DNA of 28,364 nt from JAQBGV01 sp032128395 (GTDB lineage Bacteria > Planctomycetota > UBA8108 > UBA1146): the NCBI GenBank assembly GCA_032128395.1, contig JAQBGV010000144.1, positions 1 to 28,364 of the forward strand, in the 5' to 3' direction. The number at the start of each line of letters is the position of its first letter. The first letter of the stretch is position 1. Shown here one piece after another: positions 16,439-26,000 of this stretch. Under the pieces are notes generated by a model. It ran no database searches and had not been told where the DNA came from. It saw only the letters and a program-made list of their open reading frames with translations. The translations under genes were made by a program, and so were the position numbers.

Positions 16439-19400
16439 GCAGCACTCCACCACCGATCGATTCGTCGAAGCCAGGGTCGCGGACGCCGATCGCCGTGGTC
16501 GGGATCGGCTGCCTCTTCCCGGGAGCTCCCGACACCGGTGCGTTCTGGGCGACCTTGCGCGATGGCATCGACCAGATTCGCGAAGTGCCCTCGACCCACT
16601 GGAACTCCGCGGAGCTCTTCGACGCGGACCCGTCCTCCCCCGACCGCACGTACGGGCGGGCCGGCGGATTTCTCGACCCGGTCGACCTCCGTCCGCTCGA
16701 GCTGGGGATCGCGCCGCGCGACCTCGAAGCGACCGACACCGCGCAGCTGCTCGGACTGCTCGCCGCGCGGGAGGCGCTCCGCGATGCATCGCTGCTCGAC
16801 CGCGACCAGGCGACGAAGCGGCGGGTGAGCGTGGTTCTCGGTGTCACCGGTGCGCTCGAACTGGTCATTCCGCTCGGAGCTCGCCTCGGGCATCCGATCT
16901 GGTGGCGAGCGCTGGCCGCGGCGGGCATCGACCGCACGACCGCGGGCGAAGTGGTGCGGCGTATCTCCGATGGCTACACCCGCTGGCAGGAGAACTCGTT
17001 CCCCGGCCTCCTCGGCAATGTGGTCGCGGGGCGGATCGCGAATCGACTCGATCTCGGCGGCACGAACTGCGTCGTCGACGCCGCGTGCGCGAGCTCTCTC
17101 GGGGCGGTCCACCTCGCGGTGATGGAACTCGAGAGTGGCCGCACCGACGCCGTGGTCTCGGGCGGGGTCGACACCTTCAACGACATTTTCATGTACGCGT
17201 GTTTCTCGAAGACCCCGGCGCTCTCCCCTTCCGGTCACGCCCGCCCGTTCGATCGCGACGGCGACGGAACCACCCTCGGCGAGGGGATCGGCATGTTGGT
17301 CCTCAAGCGCCTGGCGGATGCCGAGCGTGACGGGGACAAGATCTACGCGAAGATCCTGGGGGTCGGGAGTTCTTCCGACGGACGTGGGACCGCGATCTAT
17401 GCGCCGAGCGCCGAGGGGCAGGTCCGGTGCCTCGAGTCGGCGTACCGCGAGGCGGGGGTCACGCCCGACACGATCGGCCTGGTCGAGGCCCACGGCACCG
17501 GCACCGCGGTCGGCGATGCGACGGAGGTCCGCGCGCTCACCGAGGTGTTTCGTCGCCACCGTGCCGAGGGCGCCTGGTGCCAACTCGGTTCCGTCAAATC
17601 GCAGATCGGACACGCCAAGGCCGCGGCGGGTGCGGCGGGTTTGATCAAGGCGGTGCTCGCCCTGCACATGAAAGTGCTCCCGCCGACGATCAAGGTGGAA
17701 CACCCGCTCGAAGAGCTCGCTCCGGGGGCGAGCCCGTTCGAGCTCGCCTCGCGCGCTCGACCGTGGATCCGGCGCGGATCGACTCCGCGGCGAGCCGGGG
17801 TGAGTGCCTTCGGCTTCGGCGGGAGCAACTTCCACGCGGTCCTCGAAGAGGCTTCGGAAGAGCGGGTGGAGATCGACTTCGAGGGTGCGCCACTGCTGCT
17901 CTCGTTCTCCGCCGAGGGGGGGGAGGGACTCGACTCCGCGATCGCCGGTGCGGAACGGTGGTCCGCGAGCGCCGATCTCCGAACGGCTCGCGCCCACGCC
18001 GCGCGCCTGCGCGATATTTTCGATCCGAGCGCGCGCGACCGATTGCTGCTGGTGGCCTCGATCGAAGAGCTCGGTGCCCGCATCGCCCGCGCGCGCGCTG
18101 AGCTCGCCTCTCGTCCCGCGGAGAGTTGGTCCCTCCCCGAAGGGATCCATCGGGGGATCGGGAGCCCGCCGGGTACTCTGGCGTTTCTCTTTCCGGGACA
18201 GGGGAGTCAACGGGTCGGCATGCTGCGGGATCTCGCGTGCCGCACCCCAGAATTGCGTGCGGCGCTCGAGGAGGCGGAGGCGGTCTACTGGCTCGATGAG
18301 TCCGACCCGATCCCGCTCGCCGCTCGTATCTATCCCTCGGATCCCTTCGAGACCGCCCGCGCGCAGCGGCAGGATGAGGCGCTCCGCAACACGCGCACCG
18401 CGCAACCGGCGATCGGGGCGGCGAGTCTCGGCGCCCTGCGACTCCTCGCCCGATTCAACGTCCGCCCCGAGGCGGTCGCCGGCCACAGTTTCGGAGAGCT
18501 GACCGCACTCCACGCCGCAGGCCGGATCCGTGCGGAGGACCTGCACCAGCTCGCGAATTTCCGGGGTCGATTGATGTCCGAGGCGAGTGCCGACGCGGCG
18601 GGCGCGATGGCCGCGATCGACCTTCCTCTCGCAGATCTGGACCGCCTGCTGGCCGAGGAACGGTTCGACCTAGTGGTCGCGAACCGCAATGCACCGCGAC
18701 AGGGGGTGCTCTCCGGACGGTCGGAAGAGATCGCACGAGCCCTCGCCGCCTGCGAGCGTCGTGGGGTGCGCACGACTCGGCTGCCAGTTTCGGCGGCATT
18801 CCACAGCCCGCTGGTGGCGGGGGCGCGGGAGCCGTTCCGCGAGGTACTGCGCAAGGTTCGGTTCGAACCGGGGCAGATCCCGATCTACGCCAACACCACC
18901 GGCGAACGCTATCCGGGGAACGCGGAGTCGGCCAAGGAGCTCCTCGCCGGGCAACTCGCCCACCCGGTCCACTTCCTCGACTCGATCGAGGCGATGCTCG
19001 CGGACGGTGTCGCCACCTTCCTCGAGGTCGGACCCGGCGCTCTGCTCACCGGACTCGTCCGAACGATCGCCGGGGAGCGCGCGGCCGCCATCGCAGTCGA
19101 TGCATCGGCAGGGCGGCGAGACGGGATGTTCGACCTCGCGCAGGGGTTGGCGCAGCTCGCGTCGCGCGGGCACGCGGTCGATCTCCGCGGGTGGGACGGC
19201 GGGGTGGACTCCTGCCCCTTCCCCCCCGAGAAGAGGGGTCCGTCGATCCTGGTCAGCGGCGCGAATCTGAAACCGGGGGAGACCGTGCCGCTCACGGAAG
19301 TGCCTGCGGTCGCTGCTCCACCGGGGATCGAGTGGACGCAGGAGCGCCGCGCGCCACTCGCGCCGGTGCCGGCACCGGTGGCGCTGACACCTGTCGTGCC

Positions 19401-21537
19401 GGAGCCAGTGCAGCCGCCAGCGTTCACCGTGTCGACCCCGCCGGCTTCGGATCACGATGCGATCCAGCGGGAGACGCTCGCCGCGATCTGCGCGCTCGGG
19501 GAAGAGGCGGAGCGGATTCACGAGGGGTTCCTGGCGAGTCAGCGGGAGATCGCGGCGGCGCTCGAGGCATCGATGTCGGCCCCGGCCCCGGCCTCGGTGC
19601 GATCCACCGTGCCGTTTTCTGATCCGCTTTCGACTCCTGTTTTCAGCGCGGCCGCGATCCGCGACAGACCCGTCGAAGATGGGACCGACACCGCTGTGCG
19701 GAGCCAGTCCCCACTCGTCGCTCGGCTCGTTCGGATCGTCGCGGATCGGACTGGGTATCCCGCCGAGGCGATCGATCCCTCGATGGATCTGGAGGCGGAT
19801 CTCGGCATCGATTCGATCAAGCGAGTCGAGATCCTCTCGGCGCTCAGGACCGAGACTCCGGAACTCCCGTCGCCGCCGCCAGAGCTGCTCGGCACACTGC
19901 GCACGCTTTGCGAGATCGCAGGGTGGTTCGAGCAGGAGACGGCGGCAGCACCCGCCGCGACTCCCCCCGCCGGAGGCGCGACCTCCCGCCCCACCCTGAT
20001 CCCGGCCCTCATCCAGATCGTGGCGGATCGCACCGGCTACCCCGTCGATGCGATCGACCCCGCGATGGACCTCGAATCGGACCTCGGCATCGATTCGATC
20101 AAACGAGTCGAGATCCTCTCGGCGCTGCGCACGGAGCATCCGGAGCTTCCATCGCCACCTCCGGAGCTCCTCGGAACCTTGCGCACGCTGGCGGAGATCG
20201 CGGGCTGGTTCGATCCGCAGCCGGCGAGTGAAAGTCATTCCGTTCCGGTGTTCGCTGACGCAGTCACGGTTCCTCCCGCCTCCGCCACGACGGCTGGGCT
20301 GGTCCCGATCCTCGTCTCGATCGTGGCGGATCGCACCGGCTATCCCGTGGATGCGATCGACCCGACGATGGACCTCGAGTCCGACCTCGGGATCGATTCG
20401 ATCAAGCGGGTGGAGATCCTCTCGGTGCTCCGCACCGAGCGCCCAGAGCTGCCGTCACCACCACCGGAGCTGCTGGGGGGTTTGCGGACGCTCGTGGAGA
20501 TCGCGGATTGGTTCGCTGGGGGGAGTGGTTCCGCTGCCCCCTCCGCTGCCGCCGCCGTCTCCACCCCCGCCGCCGCTCCCGCTGCCCCCCCCGTCTCCAC
20601 TCTCGATGCGAACGTGACCACAGCTCATCCCGAACACTCGCTCCGCCGTCGCATCGTCGGCGTGCGAATCGACCCGCACCTCACCACCGGTGCACTTCCG
20701 CTGCCCCTGCCCGGCGCGGCTTGGGTCGCGGGCGGCGCCGGAGACCCGCTCCCCGCTGCACTCGCCTCGCGCCTCCGGGCTCTCGGTGTTCCCGCCGAGA
20801 CCGTTTCGATCGATGCCACTCTTCCTCGTCATGACACCGTGCGACTCCTCGTACTCGTGCCGCCTCCCGGCTCCGGGCTCGACGGAGTGCTCACGGCGTT
20901 CGCTCGACTGCAGGACGCAGCCGCCGGTCTGCGCCAGGGCGGCGAGAACGGAGGTGCTCAGGTCGTGACCGTCTCTCGCCTCGACGGTGCGTTCGGCCTC
21001 CGCGACATCCCCGCGGGTTCCGATCTGCTCCCGAGTGCGCTCTCCGGACTCGCAAAGACGGTCCCGTGGGAGTGGAGCGGCGTCGAGGGACGTGCCGTCG
21101 ACTTCGACCCTGCCCTCGCAGACCACCCGAGCGCGCTCGAAAGACTGGCGGCGGCAGTGCTGACCGATGGCCCCGCCGAGATCGGCATTCGGGGGGAGGG
21201 GACGGTGATCCTCGAGGAACGCGACGCCCCCTACTCGACTCTTGCCACCACCGAGGTCCCCGTCGGCCGGGGTGAGCTCGTCCTGATCACCGGGGGGCGC
21301 GCGCGGGGTCACGGCGGAGTGCGCCATCGCACTCGCGAGGGGGACGCAGGCGACCTGTCTCCTCCTCGGGCGGTCGCCGCTCCCCGATCCGGAGCCTGCG
21401 TGGTCGATCGCGTGCCCCGACGAGACCGCGCTGAAGCGCGCACTCTTCCAGCGGCAACCGAGCCTCCCTCCGCGGGAGATCGGCGCGCGGGTCGCGCACC
21501 TCCTCGCCGGCCGAGAGATGCGACGCACGCTGGATGA
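16435..21537 (+). CDS. pfaA: PfaA-like synthase KS-AT-ACP-ACP-ACP-KR(5' part); frame broken in KR
   Basis: This starts at the ATG of an ATGA overlap, AAGGA upstream. Domains: a ketosynthase (about residues 17-470; Cys218 in DAACASSL, His353 in EAHGTGTAVGD, His393 in SQIGHAK), a malonyl-type acyltransferase (about 583-900; FLFPGQGSQ, Ser685 in GHSFGE), a Pro/Ala-rich linker, and three near-identical acyl carrier domains (LGIDSIKRVEIL; Ser1127, Ser1221, Ser1322). A structural ketoreductase half then begins the KR. Conserved sequence stops at LITGG near 21297, where one extra G shifts the frame. The remaining 80 codons to the stop at 21537 are non-native. Removing that G joins this reading frame to 23095 and gives a 2219-aa protein. 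The complete protein would build a reduced or partly unsaturated long acyl chain with the PfaC and PfaD partners. Confidence 0.9.
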   Translation: MSSTPPPIDSSKPGSRTPIAVVGIGCLFPGAPDTGAFWATLRDGIDQIREVPSTHWNSAELFDADPSSPDRTYGRAGGFLDPVDLRPLELGIAPRDLEATDTAQLLGLLAAREALRDASLLDRDQATKRRVSVVLGVTGALELVIPLGARLGHPIWWRALAAAGIDRTTAGEVVRRISDGYTRWQENSFPGLLGNVVAGRIANRLDLGGTNCVVDAACASSLGAVHLAVMELESGRTDAVVSGGVDTFNDIFMYACFSKTPALSPSGHARPFDRDGDGTTLGEGIGMLVLKRLADAERDGDKIYAKILGVGSSSDGRGTAIYAPSAEGQVRCLESAYREAGVTPDTIGLVEAHGTGTAVGDATEVRALTEVFRRHRAEGAWCQLGSVKSQIGHAKAAAGAAGLIKAVLALHMKVLPPTIKVEHPLEELAPGASPFELASRARPWIRRGSTPRRAGVSAFGFGGSNFHAVLEEASEERVEIDFEGAPLLLSFSAEGGEGLDSAIAGAERWSASADLRTARAHAARLRDIFDPSARDRLLLVASIEELGARIARARAELASRPAESWSLPEGIHRGIGSPPGTLAFLFPGQGSQRVGMLRDLACRTPELRAALEEAEAVYWLDESDPIPLAARIYPSDPFETARAQRQDEALRNTRTAQPAIGAASLGALRLLARFNVRPEAVAGHSFGELTALHAAGRIRAEDLHQLANFRGRLMSEASADAAGAMAAIDLPLADLDRLLAEERFDLVVANRNAPRQGVLSGRSEEIARALAACERRGVRTTRLPVSAAFHSPLVAGAREPFREVLRKVRFEPGQIPIYANTTGERYPGNAESAKELLAGQLAHPVHFLDSIEAMLADGVATFLEVGPGALLTGLVRTIAGERAAAIAVDASAGRRDGMFDLAQGLAQLASRGHAVDLRGWDGGVDSCPFPPEKRGPSILVSGANLKPGETVPLTEVPAVAAPPGIEWTQERRAPLAPVPAPVALTPVVPEPVQPPAFTVSTPPASDHDAIQRETLAAICALGEEAERIHEGFLASQREIAAALEASMSAPAPASVRSTVPFSDPLSTPVFSAAAIRDRPVEDGTDTAVRSQSPLVARLVRIVADRTGYPAEAIDPSMDLEADLGIDSIKRVEILSALRTETPELPSPPPELLGTLRTLCEIAGWFEQETAAAPAATPPAGGATSRPTLIPALIQIVADRTGYPVDAIDPAMDLESDLGIDSIKRVEILSALRTEHPELPSPPPELLGTLRTLAEIAGWFDPQPASESHSVPVFADAVTVPPASATTAGLVPILVSIVADRTGYPVDAIDPTMDLESDLGIDSIKRVEILSVLRTERPELPSPPPELLGGLRTLVEIADWFAGGSGSAAPSAAAAVSTPAAAPAAPPVSTLDANVTTAHPEHSLRRRIVGVRIDPHLTTGALPLPLPGAAWVAGGAGDPLPAALASRLRALGVPAETVSIDATLPRHDTVRLLVLVPPPGSGLDGVLTAFARLQDAAAGLRQGGENGGAQVVTVSRLDGAFGLRDIPAGSDLLPSALSGLAKTVPWEWSGVEGRAVDFDPALADHPSALERLAAAVLTDGPAEIGIRGEGTVILEERDAPYSTLATTEVPVGRGELVLITGGRARGHGGVRHRTREGDAGDLSPPRAVAAPRSGACVVDRVPRRDRAEARTLPAATEPPSAGDRRAGRAPPRRPRDATHAG
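19711..20514 (+). repeat. Three tandem acyl-carrier-protein domains
   Basis: Three copies of an about 72-residue carrier domain span roughly 19711-19930, 19999-20214 and 20299-20514. They share IVADRTGYP, LGIDSIKRVEIL and ELPSPPPELLG almost unchanged. The phosphopantetheine serine codons are at 19813, 20095 and 20398, so spacing is 94 and 101 residues. Tandem carriers are the hallmark of PUFA-type synthases, where copy number affects yield rather than product length. Linkers between them are Pro/Ala-rich and differ. Confidence 0.95.
21292..21297 (+). other. Frameshift site: one extra G in a G6 run within the KR glycine motif
   Basis: Before this run the frame reads ELVLITGG. After it, the frame one base later reads GGARGVTAECAIALARG, the continuation of the same NADPH-binding motif. 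The downstream frame opens only after a TGA at 21284-21286 and the upstream frame stops at 21535-21537. The shift therefore lies between 21287 and 21537, and homology puts it in or next to the G run. With five G instead of six the motif would read ITGGARGV. It is either a sequencing or assembly error in a homopolymer or a real recent mutation. Confidence 0.85.
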
Positions 21538-23095
21538 GATCGAACGCGCCGGGGGACGTGCGATCTACCGCGCAGTCGATGTCCGTGACCGCGTGGCGGT
21601 CGCCGCTGCGATCGCGTCCGCGCGCGCCGAATCGGGGCCGGTGCGGGCGTGGATCCACGGCGCCGGGGTGATCGAGGACCGAACCATCGAGGAGAAGCGA
21701 CCGGAGAGCTTCGAGCGAGTCGTCCGCACGAAGTTCGACGGCGCCGAGACGATCGCTCAGCTGCTCCCCCCCGACGAGGTCCGGGGGATCGTCCTCTTCT
21801 CGAGTTCGACCGCGCGCTATGGCCGGAAGGGGCAGGTGGACTACGCGGTCGCCAACGAGGCGCTGAATCGCCTCGCCCGCCGCGAAGCGCTGCTCCGACC
21901 GAATTGCCGAGTCGTCGCGATCGGCTGGGGCCCGTGGGATGGAGGGATGGTGACCCCGTCCCTCGCGAAGTTGTTCGCGACCGAAGGGGTCGGTCTGGTC
22001 GGCCTCGAGGCGGGGAGCGCCGCCTGTCTCCGCGAACTCGCCGCACCTCCCGGCGCGCCGGCGTGGGTCACCGTGCTCGGCTCTTCCCCGCGAGAGATCG
22101 TTCCCCCCCGCGCCGAGCGCGACCGGACCGCCTCACCTCTGGTGGTGCCGCCGGCCGGCCGAGCACCATCGACACCGGAGCTCGAGGCGGTCGATGGAGC
22201 CGCGCGACCGGAGCGACGCGGTGCGGATGCGCCGCGCCCCCTCGAGACCGCGCTGCGTCTCGACCTCGACCCGGAACAGATGCCGGTGCTCCGCGACCAC
22301 GTGATCGACGGTCGCGCGGTGCTCCCGTTCGCGCTGATGCTCGAGTGGGCCGCGGAAGCGGCGCTGCATCGTCACCCCGGACTCCAACTCGCCGCGCTCG
22401 AGGAGTGGCGTGTCCTCAAGGGCGCGGTGCTCCCCGTCGCGGGGACCCTTCCCCTCGACGTTCGCATCGCTCCGGGTGAAACCGACGGCGATCGCCTCCG
22501 GGTCGCCGTCGAGTTGGTCGGGACTCACGAGGGGAACGCGGTGCTCCACGCACGAGGAACGGCGCTGCTCGCCCCGTGGTCATCTCCTCCGCCGGAGCCG
22601 AGCGTCCGTATCGATCTCGATCCCGATCCGCGCTCGCCACGCGACGCCTACGACCACGATCTGTTCCACGGACCGAGTCTTCGGACCGTGCGGCAACTCC
22701 TCGGCTGTGGGGAACAGGGGATCGCCGCTCTGTGCGATCCGGCCCCCCCCCCCGGCGACTGGCTGAACGCGCCGCGCCGGGGTCGGTGGGTCATCGACCC
22801 GCTCTTGATCGACGCCGGGTTCCAACTGCTGATCCTCTGGTCCACTCGCATCGTCGGCGCCCCCTGCCTCCCCTGCTACGCCGAGCGCATCGAGCGCTAC
22901 GGCGGTGCGGAAATCACCGGCCCCGTGACGATCCAGGCGCGAATCTCCGATCGCGGCGACCACGGAGCGCGCGCGGACATCGAGGTCCTCGGCGCGGACG
23001 GGGACCTGATCCTGCGGACCATCGGGGCCGAGTGCGTCATCGATTCGTCCCTCGCGCGCGCATTCCGCGCCCGGCGTCTCGGGAGTCGACGGTGA
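21518..23095 (+). CDS. pfaA: PfaA-like synthase, 3' part: catalytic KR and PKS-type DH
   Basis: The frame is open from 21287 and its first ATG is at 21518. It is the continuation of the synthase that starts at 16435, not a separate gene. It holds the catalytic ketoreductase core (WIHGAGVIEDRTIE, VLFSSSTARYGRKGQVDYAVANEAL with the Ser and Tyr-x3-Asn residues, and GWGPWDGGM). A PKS-type dehydratase double hot-dog follows, with catalytic His in DHVIDGRAVLP (His codon at 22298) and Asp in VIDPLLIDAGFQ (near 22814). Conserved sequence lacks internal stops, so decay has not set in. It ends in a GTGA overlap with the PfaC-like gene. An 11-C run lies inside the dehydratase. Confidence 0.88.
   Translation: MRRTLDEIERAGGRAIYRAVDVRDRVAVAAAIASARAESGPVRAWIHGAGVIEDRTIEEKRPESFERVVRTKFDGAETIAQLLPPDEVRGIVLFSSSTARYGRKGQVDYAVANEALNRLARREALLRPNCRVVAIGWGPWDGGMVTPSLAKLFATEGVGLVGLEAGSAACLRELAAPPGAPAWVTVLGSSPREIVPPRAERDRTASPLVVPPAGRAPSTPELEAVDGAARPERRGADAPRPLETALRLDLDPEQMPVLRDHVIDGRAVLPFALMLEWAAEAALHRHPGLQLAALEEWRVLKGAVLPVAGTLPLDVRIAPGETDGDRLRVAVELVGTHEGNAVLHARGTALLAPWSSPPPEPSVRIDLDPDPRSPRDAYDHDLFHGPSLRTVRQLLGCGEQGIAALCDPAPPPGDWLNAPRRGRWVIDPLLIDAGFQLLILWSTRIVGAPCLPCYAERIERYGGAEITGPVTIQARISDRGDHGARADIEVLGADGDLILRTIGAECVIDSSLARAFRARRLGSRR
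22743..22753 (+). repeat. 11-C homopolymer inside the dehydratase coding region
   Basis: Eleven consecutive C bases code for consecutive prolines between the two hot-dog halves. The frame is kept across the run. Runs this long are prone to slippage and to sequencing errors. Confidence 0.8.
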
Positions 23096-26000
23096 ACGAG
23101 CGGCCGGTAGGGCAGTGGTCGAGCCCGGCTCCCCAGTCCAGGGGGTTCTCCCCGATCGCGATCGTCGGCATCGGCGGACTCTACCCCGGCGCACCCGGGC
23201 TCGATGGACTCTGGCGGACGGTTCGCGACGGGATCGACACCAGCCGTGTCGTTCCCGCCGGCCGCTGGCCGGTCGACTCGGCACTCGTCGCCGGAGGAAT
23301 GGAGCCGGAGGCGGACCGCGTTCGATCGACGCGCGCCTGCTTCCTCGATCGCATCCCGCTCGAACAGATCGGCGGCCGTCTCGATCCCGAACTGGTCGCA
23401 CGTCTCGACCCATCGGTGCAGGTCGCCCTGGTCGCCGGCATCGCAGCGTGGGAGTCGGGGCGCACCGACGGAATCGATCTCACCCGCGTCGCGGTGATCC
23501 TCGGACACCTGGTGCTCCCGACCGACGGCGCGAGCGCGGCGGGAGCGGCGATCCTCGGCGACACGATCGCAGAGACGATCCTCGGACCCCAGGGGCCCGA
23601 CCCTGACCGCCGCCCCCCCGGCATCCCTTCCGGCGATCCGCGAAACGCACTCGGCGCGGGACTCCCCGCCGCAGCACTCGCGCGCGCACTCTCACTCGGG
23701 GGCGGCAGCGCGACCCTCGACGCGGCGTGCGCCTCGAGCCTGTACGCGATCGCCCAGGCGTGTGCGGACCTCGCCGAGGGGAGGATCGACGCCGCGCTCG
23801 CCGGCGGGGTCTCTCGCCCCGATGCGCTCTACACGCAGATGGGTTTTTCGCAGCTCCGCGCGCTCAGCCCTGACGGCCGGTGCCACCCCTTCGATGCCCG
23901 CGGCAACGGGCTCGTCGTCGGCGAGGGCGCGGGGGTGTTCCTGCTGCGCCGCCTCGCAGATGCGGAGCGTGCGGGAGATCGGATCATCGGGGTGATCCGC
24001 GGCGTCGGGCTCTCGAACGACCTCGCCGGCAGCCTGCTCGCACCGGAGACCGCGGGGCAGCTGCGCGCGCTCCGCGCCGCGTACGACGGGGCGGGATGGC
24101 ACCCGAGCGAGGTCGATCTGATCGAGTGCCACGCGACCGGTACGCCGGTCGGCGACGCGACCGAGTTCGGGAGCCTTCGCGAGCTCTGGGGCGAGGACGG
24201 ATGGGGATGGGGGCAGTGCGCCCTCGGATCGATCAAGGCGAACATCGGACACCTGTTGACCGCGGCGGGCGCCGCGAGTCTGACCCGCGCGCTGCTCGCG
24301 ATCGAGCACCAGGAGATCCCCCCCACCGCGAACTTCACGAGCCCTGCCGCCCGCATCGAACCGGATCGGTCCCCCTTCCGCTTCCCGACCGTCGCGCGCC
24401 CGTGGCCCCGGCGCGATCGCGACACTCCGCGGCGCGCCGCGATCAGCGCGTTCGGCTTCGGGGGGATCAACGCGCACCTGCTCATCGAAGAATCGGTGGA
24501 GGTCGCCCATCGGTCCGTCTCGCTCCACCGGGAACCGGCCATCGAGGTGCGTTCCAACGAACCGGTGGCGATCGTCGGCACCGCGTCCCGACTCGGACCG
24601 TGGCAGGATGGAGCGTGCATGGCGCGACTCCTCGGGGACGATGCACCGCTCCCCGCGCCGGGTCCGCCGCGATGGTTCGGGGTCGAGCGGAGCGATTGGT
24701 TCCGTCGGGGTGAGGAGCGGGCGGTCACTCCTCGCGCGCGACGGGTCGGCACGGTCGCGATCCCTCCCGATCGGTTCCGCATCGCCCCCAGCGAGCTCGC
24801 CGATTGCCTGCCTCAGCAACTCCTGCTGCTCGAGACCGCGCGGCGGGCGATCGCGAGTGCGGGGCTCGATCCTCGCCCTGATCTCGGCGAGCGCGCCGCG
24901 GTCCTGGTCGGGATCGCCCTCGACCTCGCGTCGACCCGATTCCACCTGCGCTGGCTCGCACCGGTGTGGGTCGAGCGCTGGGAGGCGGAACTCGGCGTCG
25001 AGCTCACCCCCGAGACCCGCGCTCGGTACGTCGAGGAGCTCCGCGCGGCGATCACCGAACCGCTCTCCGCCGCGCGGGTGATGGGCTCGCTCGGCAGCAT
25101 CGTCGCGAGCCGCGCCGCGCGTGAGTTTCGCGCGGGGGGGCCGTCGCACACGTACTCGAGCGATGAGACCTCCGGATTTCGCGCCCTCGAGCGCGCGGTG
25201 CGGGGGCTCCAGCGCGGAGAACTCGACCTCGCACTGGTCGGCGCGGTCGACCTTGGAGGCGATGCCCGATCGGAGCTCTCTCGGGCGCGGATCGTGTCGA
25301 CTGCGCCCGATGGGATCGCCCACCCCTTCTCCACTCTCGGCGCGGGACCGGTGCTCGTCGAGGGGGCGGTGGCGCTCGTGCTCGAGCGCCTCTCCGATGC
25401 CACGCGCGCCGGGCGTCGAGTTCTCGCGGTCATCGAGGGACTGGGGTGCGCGAGCGGCGGTGGAGTGGTCCCGCCGCGCCCCAGCCGCGCCGCGTGGGGG
25501 CGGTCGATCGAGCGCGCGCTCTCCGATGCGCGGATCGATGGAGACCGCATCGGCTTGGTCATCACCGGAACGAGCGGAGCCCCCGAGGAGGATGCCGCCG
25601 AGGCAGGGGCGTGGATCGGCGCGCGGATCGGACGACCCGGTCGTCCTGCTTCGCTCGCCAGCCCCGCCGAGCGCGTCGGTCACGCCGGCGCCGCGTCGAG
25701 CCTCGTCTCGGTGCTCGCGGCGACCGCTGCACTCGACCACCGCACGCTCCCCGCTCTCCCCGGTGGAGGTCGTCCGCGCGATGGGGCCGAGCGAGAGCTC
25801 GCGCGCCGATTCCGTCGCAGCGACGTGCCGGAACCGTGGCTGAACGACCGCCGGGACGGACCTCGAAGAGTGCTCGCGGGGGCGGGTGGGATCGATGGCA
25901 ACGTCGCCCACGTGGTGCTCCGCGAGGGCGAGTGGGCCTCGGCTCGCCTCGAAGTCGCATCGCCGCTCCGGGGCGTCGAGGGTAGACCTGGGCTGTTCGT

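Noticed and set aside
21284..21300. Programmed ribosomal frameshift at the G6 run
   Set aside because: The shift needed is +1 (skip one base) in the middle of a catalytic domain. I see no stimulatory structure, and a product ending at 21537 would be a useless truncated KR. Error or mutation is simpler.
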